Shown piece by piece: positions 1 to 8,705 of a stretch of 64,000 bases of DNA. The stretch's first letter is position 1, and each line of letters begins with the position of its first letter. Position numbers and translations under genes: made by a program. The notes below the pieces were generated by a model. That model ran no database searches. It saw only the letters and a program-made list of their open reading frames with translations, and was not told where the DNA came from. Source of the stretch: Nocardia arthritidis NBRC 100137 (lineage in GTDB: Bacteria; Actinomycetota; Actinomycetes; Mycobacteriales; Mycobacteriaceae); the NCBI RefSeq assembly GCF_001612765.1, contig NZ_BDBB01000002.1, positions 186,001-250,000 of the forward strand. Direction: 5' to 3'.

Positions 1-1127
1 CCGCCGAAGGCCGCGGTGGAGACGTTGTAGGCGAGCGCGAAACCCGCGTAGCGGACATGAGTCGGGAAGATCGCGGGGAAGGTCGAGCTGATGGTGGACA
101 GCTGCGGCACGTACAACAGCCCGAGCACGATGAAGCCGATGATGGCCCACGCGGTGCCCTGCCCCATCAGCCAGTACATCGGCACCGCCAGCACGGCCAG
201 ACCCGTCAGGGAGAACAACCACATCGGGCGGCGGCCGACGGTGTCGGAGAGCCTGCCGAAGAACGGCAGCACCACCATCATCACCAGCTGCCCGAGCAGC
301 ATCATCGCGGTGGTGGCCGACTCCCCCATACCGATGGTGTTCTGCAGATAGGTGGGCTGGTAGGTGAGCAGCGTGTAGTTCACCACGTTCAGCGCGACCA
401 CGAGTCCGGCCAGTGTGAGAGTCTCGCGCCGGTAGGTGGTCAGCACTTCGCGCAGGCCACCGGGCGGATGCTTGTGCTCGGCGACTTCGGTGAACACCGG
501 GCTCTCTTCCAGCTTGGCGCGCAGATACCAGCCGGTCAGGCCGAGTGGGATGGCGATCAAGAACGGGATGCGCCAGCCCCACTCGTGCATGGTGTCCGAA
601 CCGAGCGCGAGCTGGCAGACCAGCACGGTCGCGGAGCCTCCGACGAAGCCCGCGAGCGTGCCGAACTCCAGGAAACTGCCGAGGAAACCGCGTTTGCGGT
701 CGCTTGCGCATTCGGCGAGATACGTGGCGGCGCCGCCGTATTCGCCACCGGTCGAGAAGCCCTGCACCACCCGCAGCAGGATGAGCAGGACCGGGGCCAG
801 CACACCGACGGACGCGTGGGTGGGCAGTACGCCGATGGCGCCGGTGGCGGCGGCCATGAGCAGGATCGTGGTGGCCAGCACGGCTTTGCGGCCGATCCGG
901 TCACCGAGCGGTCCCCACACCATGCCGCCGAGCGGCCGCAGGACGAACGAGATGGCGAAGCCGAGCATGGTGCCGAGCGTGCCCAATTCCCCGGGGAAGA
1001 AGGCATCGGTCAGGTAGGTCGCGGTGGCGGCGTAGACGCCGTAGTCGAACCACTCCGTCGCGTTGCCCATGGCGGAGGCCGCCACGGAACGCCGCAGCGG
1101 GAAACTCTCCGATGTCCGGTCGGTCAC
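1..1127 (-). CDS. MFS transporter, MHS (ProP/ShiA-like) subfamily, 3' end cut off by window
   Basis: A major facilitator permease, probably a proton-coupled importer of a small organic acid, sugar acid or betaine in the cytoplasmic membrane. The N-terminus contains GNATEWFDYGVYA, a variant of the GNxxEWFD signature that opens the metabolite:H+ symporter subfamily, followed by alternating hydrophobic segments for about 375 codons. The reading frame runs off the left edge, so the last one or two membrane helices are missing. The GTG at 1127 is preferred over a GTG two codons upstream because an AGAGGA ribosome site lies at a suitable distance only from the former. The substrate cannot be told from the sequence. 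The neighbouring TetR gene has the same orientation, 264 bp upstream. Confidence 0.85.
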   Translation of the reverse strand, partial: MTDRTSESFPLRRSVAASAMGNATEWFDYGVYAATATYLTDAFFPGELGTLGTMLGFAISFVLRPLGGMVWGPLGDRIGRKAVLATTILLMAAATGAIGVLPTHASVGVLAPVLLILLRVVQGFSTGGEYGGAATYLAECASDRKRGFLGSFLEFGTLAGFVGGSATVLVCQLALGSDTMHEWGWRIPFLIAIPLGLTGWYLRAKLEESPVFTEVAEHKHPPGGLREVLTTYRRETLTLAGLVVALNVVNYTLLTYQPTYLQNTIGMGESATTAMMLLGQLVMMVVLPFFGRLSDTVGRRPMWLFSLTGLAVLAVPMYWLMGQGTAWAIIGFIVLGLLYVPQLSTISSTFPAIFPTHVRYAGFALAYNVSTAAFG

Positions 1128-1391
1128 GTGCACGTCCTCTCCAGTCCGTCCACGGACCTCGGTTCGTTCCACCTCGGGCTACGAGAACCGAAGGTGTGGC
1201 ACGAAACAGACCGATACCCAGGATCAGCCCCCGGCAAACAGTCGCGGACCCGAGAAACGCACCCAAGCGGTCGCGCTGACCTGCCACTAAGCGGCCAATT
1301 GTGATGTCTATCACAACAACTCGCGGCGACTACGGCTATCGGTCCCGGCTTCGTGACCGACACACCGGTCGCCCGGCGACCGGCGGCGCGA

Positions 1392-1979
1392 TCACTCCCG
1401 GCCGAGCATGGCGGCGATACCGACCGCGACCTCTCGCGCCAGCGCACCGTCGACCGGCGCGTGCCGACTCAACAGCCGATACCACATGGCTCCGAACGCG
1501 AAATCCACCACGAGATCCAACGGCACCACCTCGGTGAACTCCCCGTTGTCCACGCCCCGACGCAGCAGCGTATGCAGCGTGGCACGCCGTGGCCCGATTA
1601 CAGTCTCCTGCAATCGCTTCGAGAGTGCGCAGTCGCGCTGCGCATCGGCCATCAGACCGACCAGCGCCTGCCCCGTCAGCTTGCGGGCCAGTTCGTAGGT
1701 CGCGGTGAGCAGACTTTCGACCTCCGCGAGCACGTCGGCGGACTCGGCGCGCACCCGCAAAGCCGGGTTCTCCTCGGCGAGCCCGACGAGCGCCTCCATG
1801 AGCACCGAGGCCTTGTCCGGCCACCACCGGTACACCGTCTGCCTGCCCGCGCCCGCCGCGTCGGCGATCGCCTTGATCGTCAGGTCCTGATAGCCGTCGC
1901 GTTCACACAGTTCCAGGGCGGCACGCAGGATCGCGCGCCTGGTGTCCTCGCTGCGCGGACGGCCGCGGGTTCCGGTCAT
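1392..1979 (-). CDS. TetR/AcrR family transcriptional regulator
   Basis: A 195-residue repressor. The N-terminal HTH (about residues 35-53, IKAIADAAGAGRQTVYRWW) follows an arginine-rich start (TGTRGRPRSEDTR). The rest is helical, of the length expected for a TetR ligand and dimerisation domain (TetR_C_11-like). It is divergent from an SDR gene whose GTG start lies 73 bp away. An inverted repeat in the shared region is the natural candidate operator, so it probably controls itself and the SDR. The ligand is unknown. Confidence 0.9.
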   Translation of the reverse strand: MTGTRGRPRSEDTRRAILRAALELCERDGYQDLTIKAIADAAGAGRQTVYRWWPDKASVLMEALVGLAEENPALRVRAESADVLAEVESLLTATYELARKLTGQALVGLMADAQRDCALSKRLQETVIGPRRATLHTLLRRGVDNGEFTEVVPLDLVVDFAFGAMWYRLLSRHAPVDGALAREVAVGIAAMLGRE

Positions 1980-2014
1980 GCCGACACTTTACAAGACACC
2001 GTGCCTCGATTATG

Positions 2015-2039
2015 TTTTCGAGACACAGAGCTTCGAAAA
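2015..2039. promoter_or_regulatory. Inverted repeat between TetR and SDR genes
   Basis: TTTTCGA and TCGAAAA form perfect 7-bp arms separated by 11 bp. The dyad lies just upstream of the AGGAGG ribosome site of the rightward SDR gene and downstream of a weak TTTACA / TTATGT promoter-like pair (1988-1993, 2010-2015). This suits autoregulation and SDR control by the adjacent TetR protein. That assignment is inferred from position only. Confidence 0.4.
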
Positions 2040-2052
2040 TCAGGAGGATGTT

Positions 2053-2772
2053 GTGCGCAACCGAGTCGTCATCGTCGGCGGAACGTCGGGCATCGGCCTG
2101 GCCGCGGCGCGCAGGCTCGCGTCCGGAGGGCACGACGTGGTCATCGCGGGTCGCGACGCGGGCAGGCTCGAGGCCGCACTCGCCGAACTCGGCGAGAACG
2201 TCACCGGCCGGACCGTCGACGCGCGTGACGAGGCCGAGCTGGCCCGGTTCTTCACCGGACTCGGGCCGATCGACCATGTGGTGGTCACCGTGACCGGACC
2301 GTCGGGCACGACACCGTTCCGCGAGCTGGCGCTCGACCATCTGCGCGAGCACGTCGAGGGCAAACTGCTCGCGCATACCGCCGTGGTGCAGGCGGCGCTG
2401 CCCCATTTGGCGGAGCGCGGTTCGATCACGCTGGTGTCGGCGGCCTCGGCGGGCGGCTCGATGCCCGCCACCGCGGCGCTGGCCGCGGTGAATTCCGCGG
2501 TGGAAGCGATGGTTCCGGTGCTGGCCGTCGAACTGGCGCCGCTGCGCGTGAACGCGGTCTCCCCCGGCGTGATCGACACCGAATGGTGGAGCTTCCTGCC
2601 CGACGGCGCGCGCGCCGAGGTCTTCGACTCGATCGCCGCGGCCACACCGGTCGGCCGCGTCGGCACCGCCGACGACGTGGCACAGGCGATCGAATTCCTG
2701 ATGGGGAATTCGTTCACGACCGGAATCGTGGTGCGCGTCGACGGCGGCGCCCGATTGGGAGCGCCGAAATAG
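2053..2772 (+). CDS. SDR-fold protein lacking the YxxxK catalytic pair
   Basis: A 239-residue short-chain dehydrogenase/reductase-fold protein. The nucleotide-binding motif GGTSGIG is at residues 9-15 and the family features LVSAASAG and VNAVSPGVIDTEWW are present. Where the catalytic Tyr-xxx-Lys normally precedes AVEAM, the sequence reads LAAVNSAVEAM, so Tyr is Leu and Lys is Asn. It may bind NAD(P)H without normal oxidoreductase chemistry, or use another residue. The GTG start at 2053 sits 5 bp after a strong AGGAGG. The gene is divergent from the TetR regulator and convergent with the next SDR, only 9 bp between stops. The substrate is unknown. Confidence 0.85.
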   Translation: MRNRVVIVGGTSGIGLAAARRLASGGHDVVIAGRDAGRLEAALAELGENVTGRTVDARDEAELARFFTGLGPIDHVVVTVTGPSGTTPFRELALDHLREHVEGKLLAHTAVVQAALPHLAERGSITLVSAASAGGSMPATAALAAVNSAVEAMVPVLAVELAPLRVNAVSPGVIDTEWWSFLPDGARAEVFDSIAAATPVGRVGTADDVAQAIEFLMGNSFTTGIVVRVDGGARLGAPK

Positions 2773-2781
2773 GCCCCGGTC

Positions 2782-3546
2782 CTACAGCGGCGTCACGTAC
2801 GCGCCCGCGATACCGCCGTCGACCAGGAACTGCGACGCGGTGATGAACGAGGAATCGTCGCTGGCGAGGAAGGCCACGGCGGCGGCGATCTCCTCGGGTT
2901 CGGCGAACCGGCCGAGCGGAACGTGTACCAGACGCCGTGCGGCGCGCTCGGGGTCCTTGGCGAACAGTTCCTGGAGAAGAGGGGTGTTCACCGGTCCAGG
3001 GCACAGCGCGTTCACCCGGATGCCGTTGCGGGCGAACTGCACTCCCAGTTCCCGGCTCATCGCCAGCACACCGCCTTTGGAGGCGGTGTAGGAGATCTGC
3101 GAGGTCGCCGCGCCCATCACCGCGACGAAGGAGGCGGTGTTGATCACCGAGCCCTTGCCGCGCTCGAGCATGTGCCCGATGGCGTACTTGCTGCACAGAT
3201 ACACGGAGGTCAGGTTGACCTCCTGGACGCGCCGCCACGCGTCGATGCCGGTGGTCAGGATCGAGTCGTCCTCCGGCGGGGAGATGCCCGCGTTGTTGAA
3301 CGCGATGTCCAGCCCGCCGTAGGTGTCGACCGCGGTCTGGAACAGCGCCTCCACCTGCGCTTCCTCGGTGACGTCCACTTGGACGTACCGCCCGCCGACT
3401 TCCTCGGCGGCCGCTGCACCCGTCCCGGCGTCGATATCCGCGACCACGACCTTCGCCCCCTCCGCCGCGAAGCGACGGACCGTGGCCAGACCGATTCCGC
3501 TCCCGCCGCCGGTGACGACGGCGACTCGATCCTGTAAGCGCTGCAA
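2782..3546 (-). CDS. SDR family NAD(P)-dependent oxidoreductase
   Basis: A 254-residue classical SDR (FabG-like). TGGGSGIG at residues 12-19 binds the cofactor, NNAGI follows, and YTASK supplies the catalytic Tyr and Lys. It ends in the usual glycine-rich FLVDGG. The chosen start is TTG 3546, which follows AGGAG at good spacing; starts further upstream would overlap the preceding aldehyde dehydrogenase gene. It is the last gene of the leftward amine operon, 26 bp after the aldehyde dehydrogenase stop. It probably oxidises or reduces an intermediate of that route, such as an alcohol or semialdehyde; the exact step is not known. Confidence 0.88.
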   Translation of the reverse strand: MQRLQDRVAVVTGGGSGIGLATVRRFAAEGAKVVVADIDAGTGAAAAEEVGGRYVQVDVTEEAQVEALFQTAVDTYGGLDIAFNNAGISPPEDDSILTTGIDAWRRVQEVNLTSVYLCSKYAIGHMLERGKGSVINTASFVAVMGAATSQISYTASKGGVLAMSRELGVQFARNGIRVNALCPGPVNTPLLQELFAKDPERAARRLVHVPLGRFAEPEEIAAAVAFLASDDSSFITASQFLVDGGIAGAYVTPL

Positions 3547-3572
3547 CGTATCTCCTGTCGGATGTGCGGGTG

Positions 3573-4934
3573 TCACTGCGTGGCGAGGAAGACGTTCTTG
3601 GTCTCGGTGAAGGCCAGCGCCGCGTCCGGGCCGAGTTCGCGTCCGAGCCCGGACTGCTTGAAACCGCCGAACGGCGTCCAATACCGCACGGAAGAATGCG
3701 AATTCACCGACAGGTTGCCCGCCTCCACACCGCGGGCCACGCGCAGCGCCCGTCCGACGTCCCGGGTCCAGATCGAGCCGGACAAGCCGTAATTCGTGTC
3801 GTTGGCGATGCGCAGCGCGTCGGCCTCGTCCTCGAACGGGAGCACCGCGACCACCGGGCCGAACACCTCCTCGGTGAGCACCCGGTCGGTCGGGGCCCCG
3901 GGCAGCACCACGGTCGGCGGATACCAGAAGCCCGGTCCGTCGGGCGCGCTGCCGGTGAACGCGACCTCGGTGGACGGCTGCACGAACGCGGCGACGCGCT
4001 CGCGGTGCGCGGCCGAGATGAGCGGGCCCATCTCGGTGGACTCGTCGGCCGGGTCACCGACCCGCACACCGCGCACCGCGGGTTCCAGCAGTTCGAGGAA
4101 GCGGTCGAACACGCTGCGCTGCACGAGAATGCGCGATCGGGCACAACAGTCCTGCCCGGCGTTGTCGAAGACGCCGTAGGGCGCGGTCGCCGCCGCCCGC
4201 TCCAGATCGGCGTCGGCGAAGACGATGTTCGCGCTCTTGCCGCCCAATTCCAGCGTCACCCGCTTCACCTGCCGCGCGCAGCCCGCCATGATCTGCGTGC
4301 CGACCTCGGTGGAACCGGTGAACACCACCTTGCGGACGGCCGGGTGGGTGACGAAGCGCTGCCCCACCACCGACCCCTTGCCGGGCAGCACCTGGAACAC
4401 GCCCTCGGGCAGCCCCGCCTCGAGCGCGAGTTCGCCGAGCCGCAGGGCGGTCAGCGGCGTGACCTCGGCGGGTTTCAGTACGACGGTGTTGCCCGCGGCG
4501 AGCGCGGGTGCGAAGCCCCATGCCGCGATCGGCATCGGGAAGTTCCACGGCACGATCACCCCGACGACACCGAGCGGTTCGTGGAAGGTGATGTCGACCC
4601 CGCCCGCCACCGGAATCTGGTTCCCCAGCAGGCGTTCCGGCATCCCGGCCGCGTAGTGCAGGACATCGCGGACGTTGCCCGCTTCCCATCGTGCGTTGCC
4701 GATGGTGTGCCCGGAATTGACCACCTCGAGCCCGGCGAGGTGCTCCAGATCCGACTCGACCACCTCGGCGAACCGGCGCAGCAATCGCGCCCGGTCCCCC
4801 GGCGCCACCTCGCGCCACGCGGTCGCGGCGTGCTGTGCGCGGGCGATGGCGGCGTCGGTCTCCGCTTCCCCGGCGAGTTCCACGGTGGTGACCACCTGCT
4901 CGGTCGCCGGATTGACCACCTGCGCTGTCGTCAC
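3573..4934 (-). CDS. NAD(P)-dependent aldehyde dehydrogenase (PuuC-like)
   Basis: A 453-residue aldehyde dehydrogenase. PWNFP (Asn about 131), VVLKPAE (Lys about 154), LELGGKSA (general-base Glu about 229) and NAGQDCC (nucleophile Cys about 263) are all in place. Placed after a gamma-glutamyl ligase and a gamma-glutamyl-GABA-type hydrolase, it probably oxidises a gamma-glutamylated or free aminoaldehyde to the acid, as PuuC does in putrescine breakdown. The GTG start at 4934 overlaps the TGA of the upstream hydrolase gene by 4 bp, indicating translational coupling. The family call is secure; the substrate is inferred from context. Confidence 0.9.
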   Translation of the reverse strand: MTTAQVVNPATEQVVTTVELAGEAETDAAIARAQHAATAWREVAPGDRARLLRRFAEVVESDLEHLAGLEVVNSGHTIGNARWEAGNVRDVLHYAAGMPERLLGNQIPVAGGVDITFHEPLGVVGVIVPWNFPMPIAAWGFAPALAAGNTVVLKPAEVTPLTALRLGELALEAGLPEGVFQVLPGKGSVVGQRFVTHPAVRKVVFTGSTEVGTQIMAGCARQVKRVTLELGGKSANIVFADADLERAAATAPYGVFDNAGQDCCARSRILVQRSVFDRFLELLEPAVRGVRVGDPADESTEMGPLISAAHRERVAAFVQPSTEVAFTGSAPDGPGFWYPPTVVLPGAPTDRVLTEEVFGPVVAVLPFEDEADALRIANDTNYGLSGSIWTRDVGRALRVARGVEAGNLSVNSHSSVRYWTPFGGFKQSGLGRELGPDAALAFTETKNVFLATQ

Positions 4935-5677
4935 CGTTCGCGCTCCCTTCCATAAGTCTCCGCCGCTACCACCAGCGCTCGGACCAACCGGCGATCGGTG
5001 ACGTCGGCCTCCGGATGCCACTGCACACCGACCAGGAACGACCCGTCGGTGGATTCCGCGGCCTCGATCGTGCCGTCGGCGGCGTACGCGGTGGCGGTCA
5101 GGCCCTCGGCCAGCCGGTCGACGGCCTGATGATGGTGGCAGTGCACCTTCAGCTCCGGACCGGCCAGCCGGGCGACCCGGCTGCCCGCGATCGTCAGCAC
5201 CCGGGTAGCGGTGAACCCGCCCTCGACGCCGGAGTGCTCCTCGTGACCGACGACGTCGGGCAGATGTGGGATCAACGTGCCGCCGAGCGCGACATTCGCC
5301 AGTTGCAGGCCGCGGCACACCGCGAGAATCGGCAGGCCCGCGGCCCTGGCCAGCTCGAACAGGCCGAACTCCGACTCGTCGCGGTCCGGCCTGGTGTAGC
5401 CGGGTATCCCCGCCGAAGAGACACCGTAGCGAGCGGGATCGACGTCCGCGCCGCCGGTCAGCACCAATCCGTCGAGCCGCCGCACCAGCTCGGGACGCAC
5501 AGCGCCCGCGGGCGGCAGCAACACCGGGATGCCGCCCGCGGCCGCCACCATCTCGACGTAGGCGTGCGGCAGGACCGCGCTCGGCAGGTCCCATGCGTTG
5601 AACCGGGTCCGCTCCACATAGGTGGGCAGGCCGATCACGGGACGGGCTCCCGCGACCTCAGAGTCGTTCGAAACCAC
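4931..5677 (-). CDS. Gamma-glutamyl-gamma-aminobutyrate hydrolase family (peptidase C26)
   Basis: A 248-residue class-I glutamine-amidotransferase-fold hydrolase of the PuuD type. The nucleophile is Cys121 in LAVCRGLQL, and His221 and Glu223 lie in GVQWHPE. HCHHHQAVD and the GGADVDP loop are characteristic of the C26 family. It would release glutamate from gamma-glutamyl conjugates made by the upstream ligase. The GTG start at 5677 (GGGAG upstream) overlaps the end of the glutamine-synthetase-like gene by 20 bp, and its own stop overlaps the aldehyde dehydrogenase start, so the three genes are co-translated. Confidence 0.9.
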   Translation of the reverse strand: MVSNDSEVAGARPVIGLPTYVERTRFNAWDLPSAVLPHAYVEMVAAAGGIPVLLPPAGAVRPELVRRLDGLVLTGGADVDPARYGVSSAGIPGYTRPDRDESEFGLFELARAAGLPILAVCRGLQLANVALGGTLIPHLPDVVGHEEHSGVEGGFTATRVLTIAGSRVARLAGPELKVHCHHHQAVDRLAEGLTATAYAADGTIEAAESTDGSFLVGVQWHPEADVTDRRLVRALVVAAETYGRERER

Positions 5678-7022
5678 GGATACGCTCCCAGTCGGTGACC
5701 GCGGCGTCGTAGGCGTCCAGCTCGACCCGCGCCGCGTTGCGGTAGTGCTCAACTACATCATCACCGAAGGCCGCGCGGGCTACCGTGCTGCCGGCGAACA
5801 GCTGGGCCGCTTCGCGCAGCGTCCGCGGCACCCGGGGGCGTTCGGAGTGGTAGGCGTTGCCGTGGAACTCCGGCTCCAGCGGCAGCTTGCGATCGATGCC
5901 GTGCAGTCCCGCCGCGATCAGGGCGGCCACGGCCAGGTACGGGTTCACGTCGCCGCCGGGCACCCGGTTCTCGAACCGCAGCGAATGGTCCTCGCCCACC
6001 ACGCGGATGGCACAGGTGCGGTTGTCCCGCCCCCACACGATCGCGGTCGGGGCGAAGCTACCGGCGGCGAACCGCTTGTAGGAGTTGATGTTCGGCGCCA
6101 GCAGGTAGGTGAACTCACGCAGGCAGTCCAGCTGGCCCGCGATGAAATGCCGCATCAGCGGCGACATGCCGTCCGCACCGTCACCCGCGAACACGGGCTC
6201 GCCCGCGTGATCGCGCAGGCTGAGGTGAATATGGCAGGAATTGCCCTCGCGTTCATTGTATTTCGCCATGAACGTCACGCTGCGCCGCTCCTGGGCCGCG
6301 ATCTCCTTCGCGCCGGTCTTGTAGATGCTGTGGTTGTCGCAGGTGACCAGGGCTTCGTCGTACCGGAAGGCGATCTCGTGCTGGCCGGGGTTGCATTCGC
6401 CCTTGGCCGACTCGACATACATTCCGGCGCCGTCCATCTCCTTGCGGATGCGGCGCAGCAACGGTTCGATCCGCCCGGTGCCCAGCATCGAGTAGTCCAC
6501 GTTGTACTGGTTGGCCGGCGTCAGCCCGCGATAGCCGGCGTTCCAGGCCGCCTCGTAGCTGTCGTCGAACACCAGGAACTCGAGCTCGGTGCCGACGAAC
6601 GCGTGCAGGCCGCGCTCGGCCAGCCGGTCCAGCTGCTTGCGCAGCACCTGACGCGGCGAAGCGGGCACGGGCCGTCCCTCCGGCACCACGTGCTCGACGT
6701 CGCACAGCACCAGCGCCGTGCCCGGCCACCACGGCGTCGTCCGCAGCGTATGCAGATCCGGTCGCAGCACGACGTCCCCGTACCCCGTCTCCCAGGACGA
6801 CAGCGCGTAACCGTCGACCGTCGTCATGTCGACGTCCACCGCGAGCAGGTACCCGCACGCCTCGGTGGCGTGCGCCACCACCTCGTCCAGGAAATAGCGT
6901 GCCGCGCAGCGCTTTCCTTGCAGCCGCCCCTGCATGTCGGTCATGGCGACCAGCACCGTGTCGATCTCGCCGGTGTCGACCCGGTCCCGCAATTGCGCCA
7001 CACTCAGCATCCCGCTACGCAT
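5658..7022 (-). CDS. Glutamine synthetase family protein (gamma-glutamyl-amine ligase type)
   Basis: A 454-residue member of the glutamine synthetase fold. It has the GS beta-grasp start, GTELEFLVF, the N-E-x-G-x-x-H-x-H signature (NEREGNSCHIHLS), a phosphate-binding loop (KRFAAGSFAPTAIVWG) and RFENRVPGGDVNPYL. Its partner genes are not nitrogen-assimilation genes but a C26 hydrolase and an aldehyde dehydrogenase. It therefore probably glutamylates a polyamine or monoamine, like PuuA of E. coli or GlnA3/GlnA4 of Streptomyces, as the first gene of the operon. The ATG at 7022 follows an AGAGGGG site. No PuuB-type oxidase is present nearby. Which amine is used cannot be decided. Confidence 0.88.
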   Translation of the reverse strand: MRSGMLSVAQLRDRVDTGEIDTVLVAMTDMQGRLQGKRCAARYFLDEVVAHATEACGYLLAVDVDMTTVDGYALSSWETGYGDVVLRPDLHTLRTTPWWPGTALVLCDVEHVVPEGRPVPASPRQVLRKQLDRLAERGLHAFVGTELEFLVFDDSYEAAWNAGYRGLTPANQYNVDYSMLGTGRIEPLLRRIRKEMDGAGMYVESAKGECNPGQHEIAFRYDEALVTCDNHSIYKTGAKEIAAQERRSVTFMAKYNEREGNSCHIHLSLRDHAGEPVFAGDGADGMSPLMRHFIAGQLDCLREFTYLLAPNINSYKRFAAGSFAPTAIVWGRDNRTCAIRVVGEDHSLRFENRVPGGDVNPYLAVAALIAAGLHGIDRKLPLEPEFHGNAYHSERPRVPRTLREAAQLFAGSTVARAAFGDDVVEHYRNAARVELDAYDAAVTDWERIRGFERL

Positions 7023-7162
7023 CCACGACCCCTCTCGGCACCAACCGTGCTCACGCTAGAGCAAAACGGACACCTTTGTGAGGCGACACCCGAATCTCGT
7101 CCGCACGGCGTGCCGGTGCGGGATCAGGCCAGCTCAGCGGCACTCGCCGACGCGACCAGAGG

Positions 7163-8545
7163 TCAGGACAACGGATTGCGGAGGGCGGCGGAGCGGACCG
7201 GCCGGCGGCGCGGGCGCGCCATCACCGGCGGGCGCGCTCCACGGATCGGCCGTCCCAGCCACATGCGGGCGAGCAGCGCCGCGAAACCGAGGTGACCGCT
7301 CAGCGCCGGACCGGCGAAGGCGAGCGACCATCGGGTCTGCGTACCGGCCGCGGGCAGCTCGCGGCCGGTGAAGCGACCGGCGAGCCAGTCGATCATCACC
7401 GGCAGCGCCAGGAACTGCAACAACAGATGGGTGCTGAGCCGATCGCGCAGGTAGCGCACGTGCGCGCCCGCTTCGACGTAGCGCGCGACGTGGCCGTCCA
7501 CGTCGGCGACCGCGATCACCTCGTCGTGCACGCCTTGCAGCACGAGCATGGGCATGGCGGGCGCCCGGCGACCGGGGTGGATGTCGTCGAGAATCCGCTG
7601 CAACCCGTCCTGCGCGATCATGGCGGCGAGCCCCGCGCCACTGTGTTCGTCGATGTCGCGCCGGGCGAAGCGATACAGCAGCGGGAACGTCGCGGTGGTC
7701 TCGGTCTCGGCCAGCCAGCCCAGATATTGCGCGTCCAGGTGGGCGCGCAGCATGCGGTCCAATTCGGGGTACCCGCGGCGCAGTCCGGCGGTGAAGACGG
7801 CGGCGAAGCCCGCGAAGAGTGTGCCGTTGAGCCGCACGAACGCGGCCGCCGGATCACCCACCGGCGACCCGGCCACCGCGCCGACGACATTCAACTCGGG
7901 CGCGTACTCGGCGGCCGCCTCCGCGGCCCAGGCCGTGGCCAATCCCCCGCCCGAATATCCCCACAGGGCAACGGGTGTAGCCGGATCCAGACCCGACGGC
8001 AGGAAGGCGAGGGCGGCACGGACCGCGTCCAGCGCGCGATATCCCGGCTCCCTGGCCACCCCGAACCGGCCGGCAGTTCCGCCGTGATCCGGAACCGACA
8101 CCGCCCAGCCCCGTGCCAGTGCGCTGACGATCAGCGGCAGCTCGAGCTGCGGAATCGATCCGGCCGCCCGCGCTCCGCGCCGAAGCGAATACGACGGCAG
8201 GCATTTCGAGGCGACCGCGTCGATCGCGCACTGGAAGGAGACCAGCGGGCGCGGCTCGGCCGGATCCGCGCCCCACGGCAGCAGCACCGTGGTCACCGCG
8301 ACCTCCGGCACACCACGCAGATCACAGGTGCGATAGAGCAACTGCCAAGCCGAGATACGTTGCGGCACAATGCCGAAGAATCCGATCTCCACCGCGCGCG
8401 TGCGGACGATCGCGCCGGGGCGCAAGCGCCCGACCGCGGGCGGTGGGACATAGAACGGATCGTCTTCGGGCAACATCGGCCGATGCGAGAACGCCGCCGG
8501 ATCCGGCGGCACCGGACCGCCGTCCCATTCGAGCTCCACACTCAT
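7163..8545 (-). CDS. LIP-family lipase/esterase, no signal peptide
   Basis: A 460-residue alpha/beta hydrolase of the 'secretory lipase' family (LIP, Pfam PF03583), common in nocardiae and mycobacteria. The nucleophile elbow is WGYSGGG (Ser about 198). A late Asp in GVHDEV and a His in LSTHLLLQ complete the expected triad. The start ATG 8545 follows AAAGGAA and gives MSVELEWDGG, with no N-terminal signal, unlike many members of this family. The C-terminal tail is rich in Arg and Pro. It stands as a separate gene between the amine operon and a second, exported lipase in the same direction. Likely substrate: acylglycerols or other carboxyl esters. Confidence 0.85.
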   Translation of the reverse strand: MSVELEWDGGPVPPDPAAFSHRPMLPEDDPFYVPPPAVGRLRPGAIVRTRAVEIGFFGIVPQRISAWQLLYRTCDLRGVPEVAVTTVLLPWGADPAEPRPLVSFQCAIDAVASKCLPSYSLRRGARAAGSIPQLELPLIVSALARGWAVSVPDHGGTAGRFGVAREPGYRALDAVRAALAFLPSGLDPATPVALWGYSGGGLATAWAAEAAAEYAPELNVVGAVAGSPVGDPAAAFVRLNGTLFAGFAAVFTAGLRRGYPELDRMLRAHLDAQYLGWLAETETTATFPLLYRFARRDIDEHSGAGLAAMIAQDGLQRILDDIHPGRRAPAMPMLVLQGVHDEVIAVADVDGHVARYVEAGAHVRYLRDRLSTHLLLQFLALPVMIDWLAGRFTGRELPAAGTQTRWSLAFAGPALSGHLGFAALLARMWLGRPIRGARPPVMARPRRRPVRSAALRNPLS

Positions 8546-8705
8546 CCGGATTTCCTTTCCGAGGGCACGGCCGTGATCGCGGGCTCCGCCGTGCCGACGA
8601 CAGTTGCCCGTATTCCACCCAACCAATGTGATGGCCGGAAAAGAATTGGCTCGCACGCCAATCAAGCGCTCGCGAATTCTCGCGTCGATGCAGTGACAGC
8701 GTGGT

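Noticed and set aside
57..1304. Long open frame on the plus strand (415 codons)
   Set aside because: It is antisense to the MFS gene; its His/Gly/Arg-rich translation is the shadow of G/C-biased codons, with no family resemblance.
3564..4955. Plus-strand frame of 463 codons
   Set aside because: Antisense to the aldehyde dehydrogenase, whose catalytic motifs are intact on the other strand.
5622..7295. Plus-strand frame of 557 codons
   Set aside because: Antisense to the glutamine-synthetase-like gene; low-complexity Arg/His/Gln translation.
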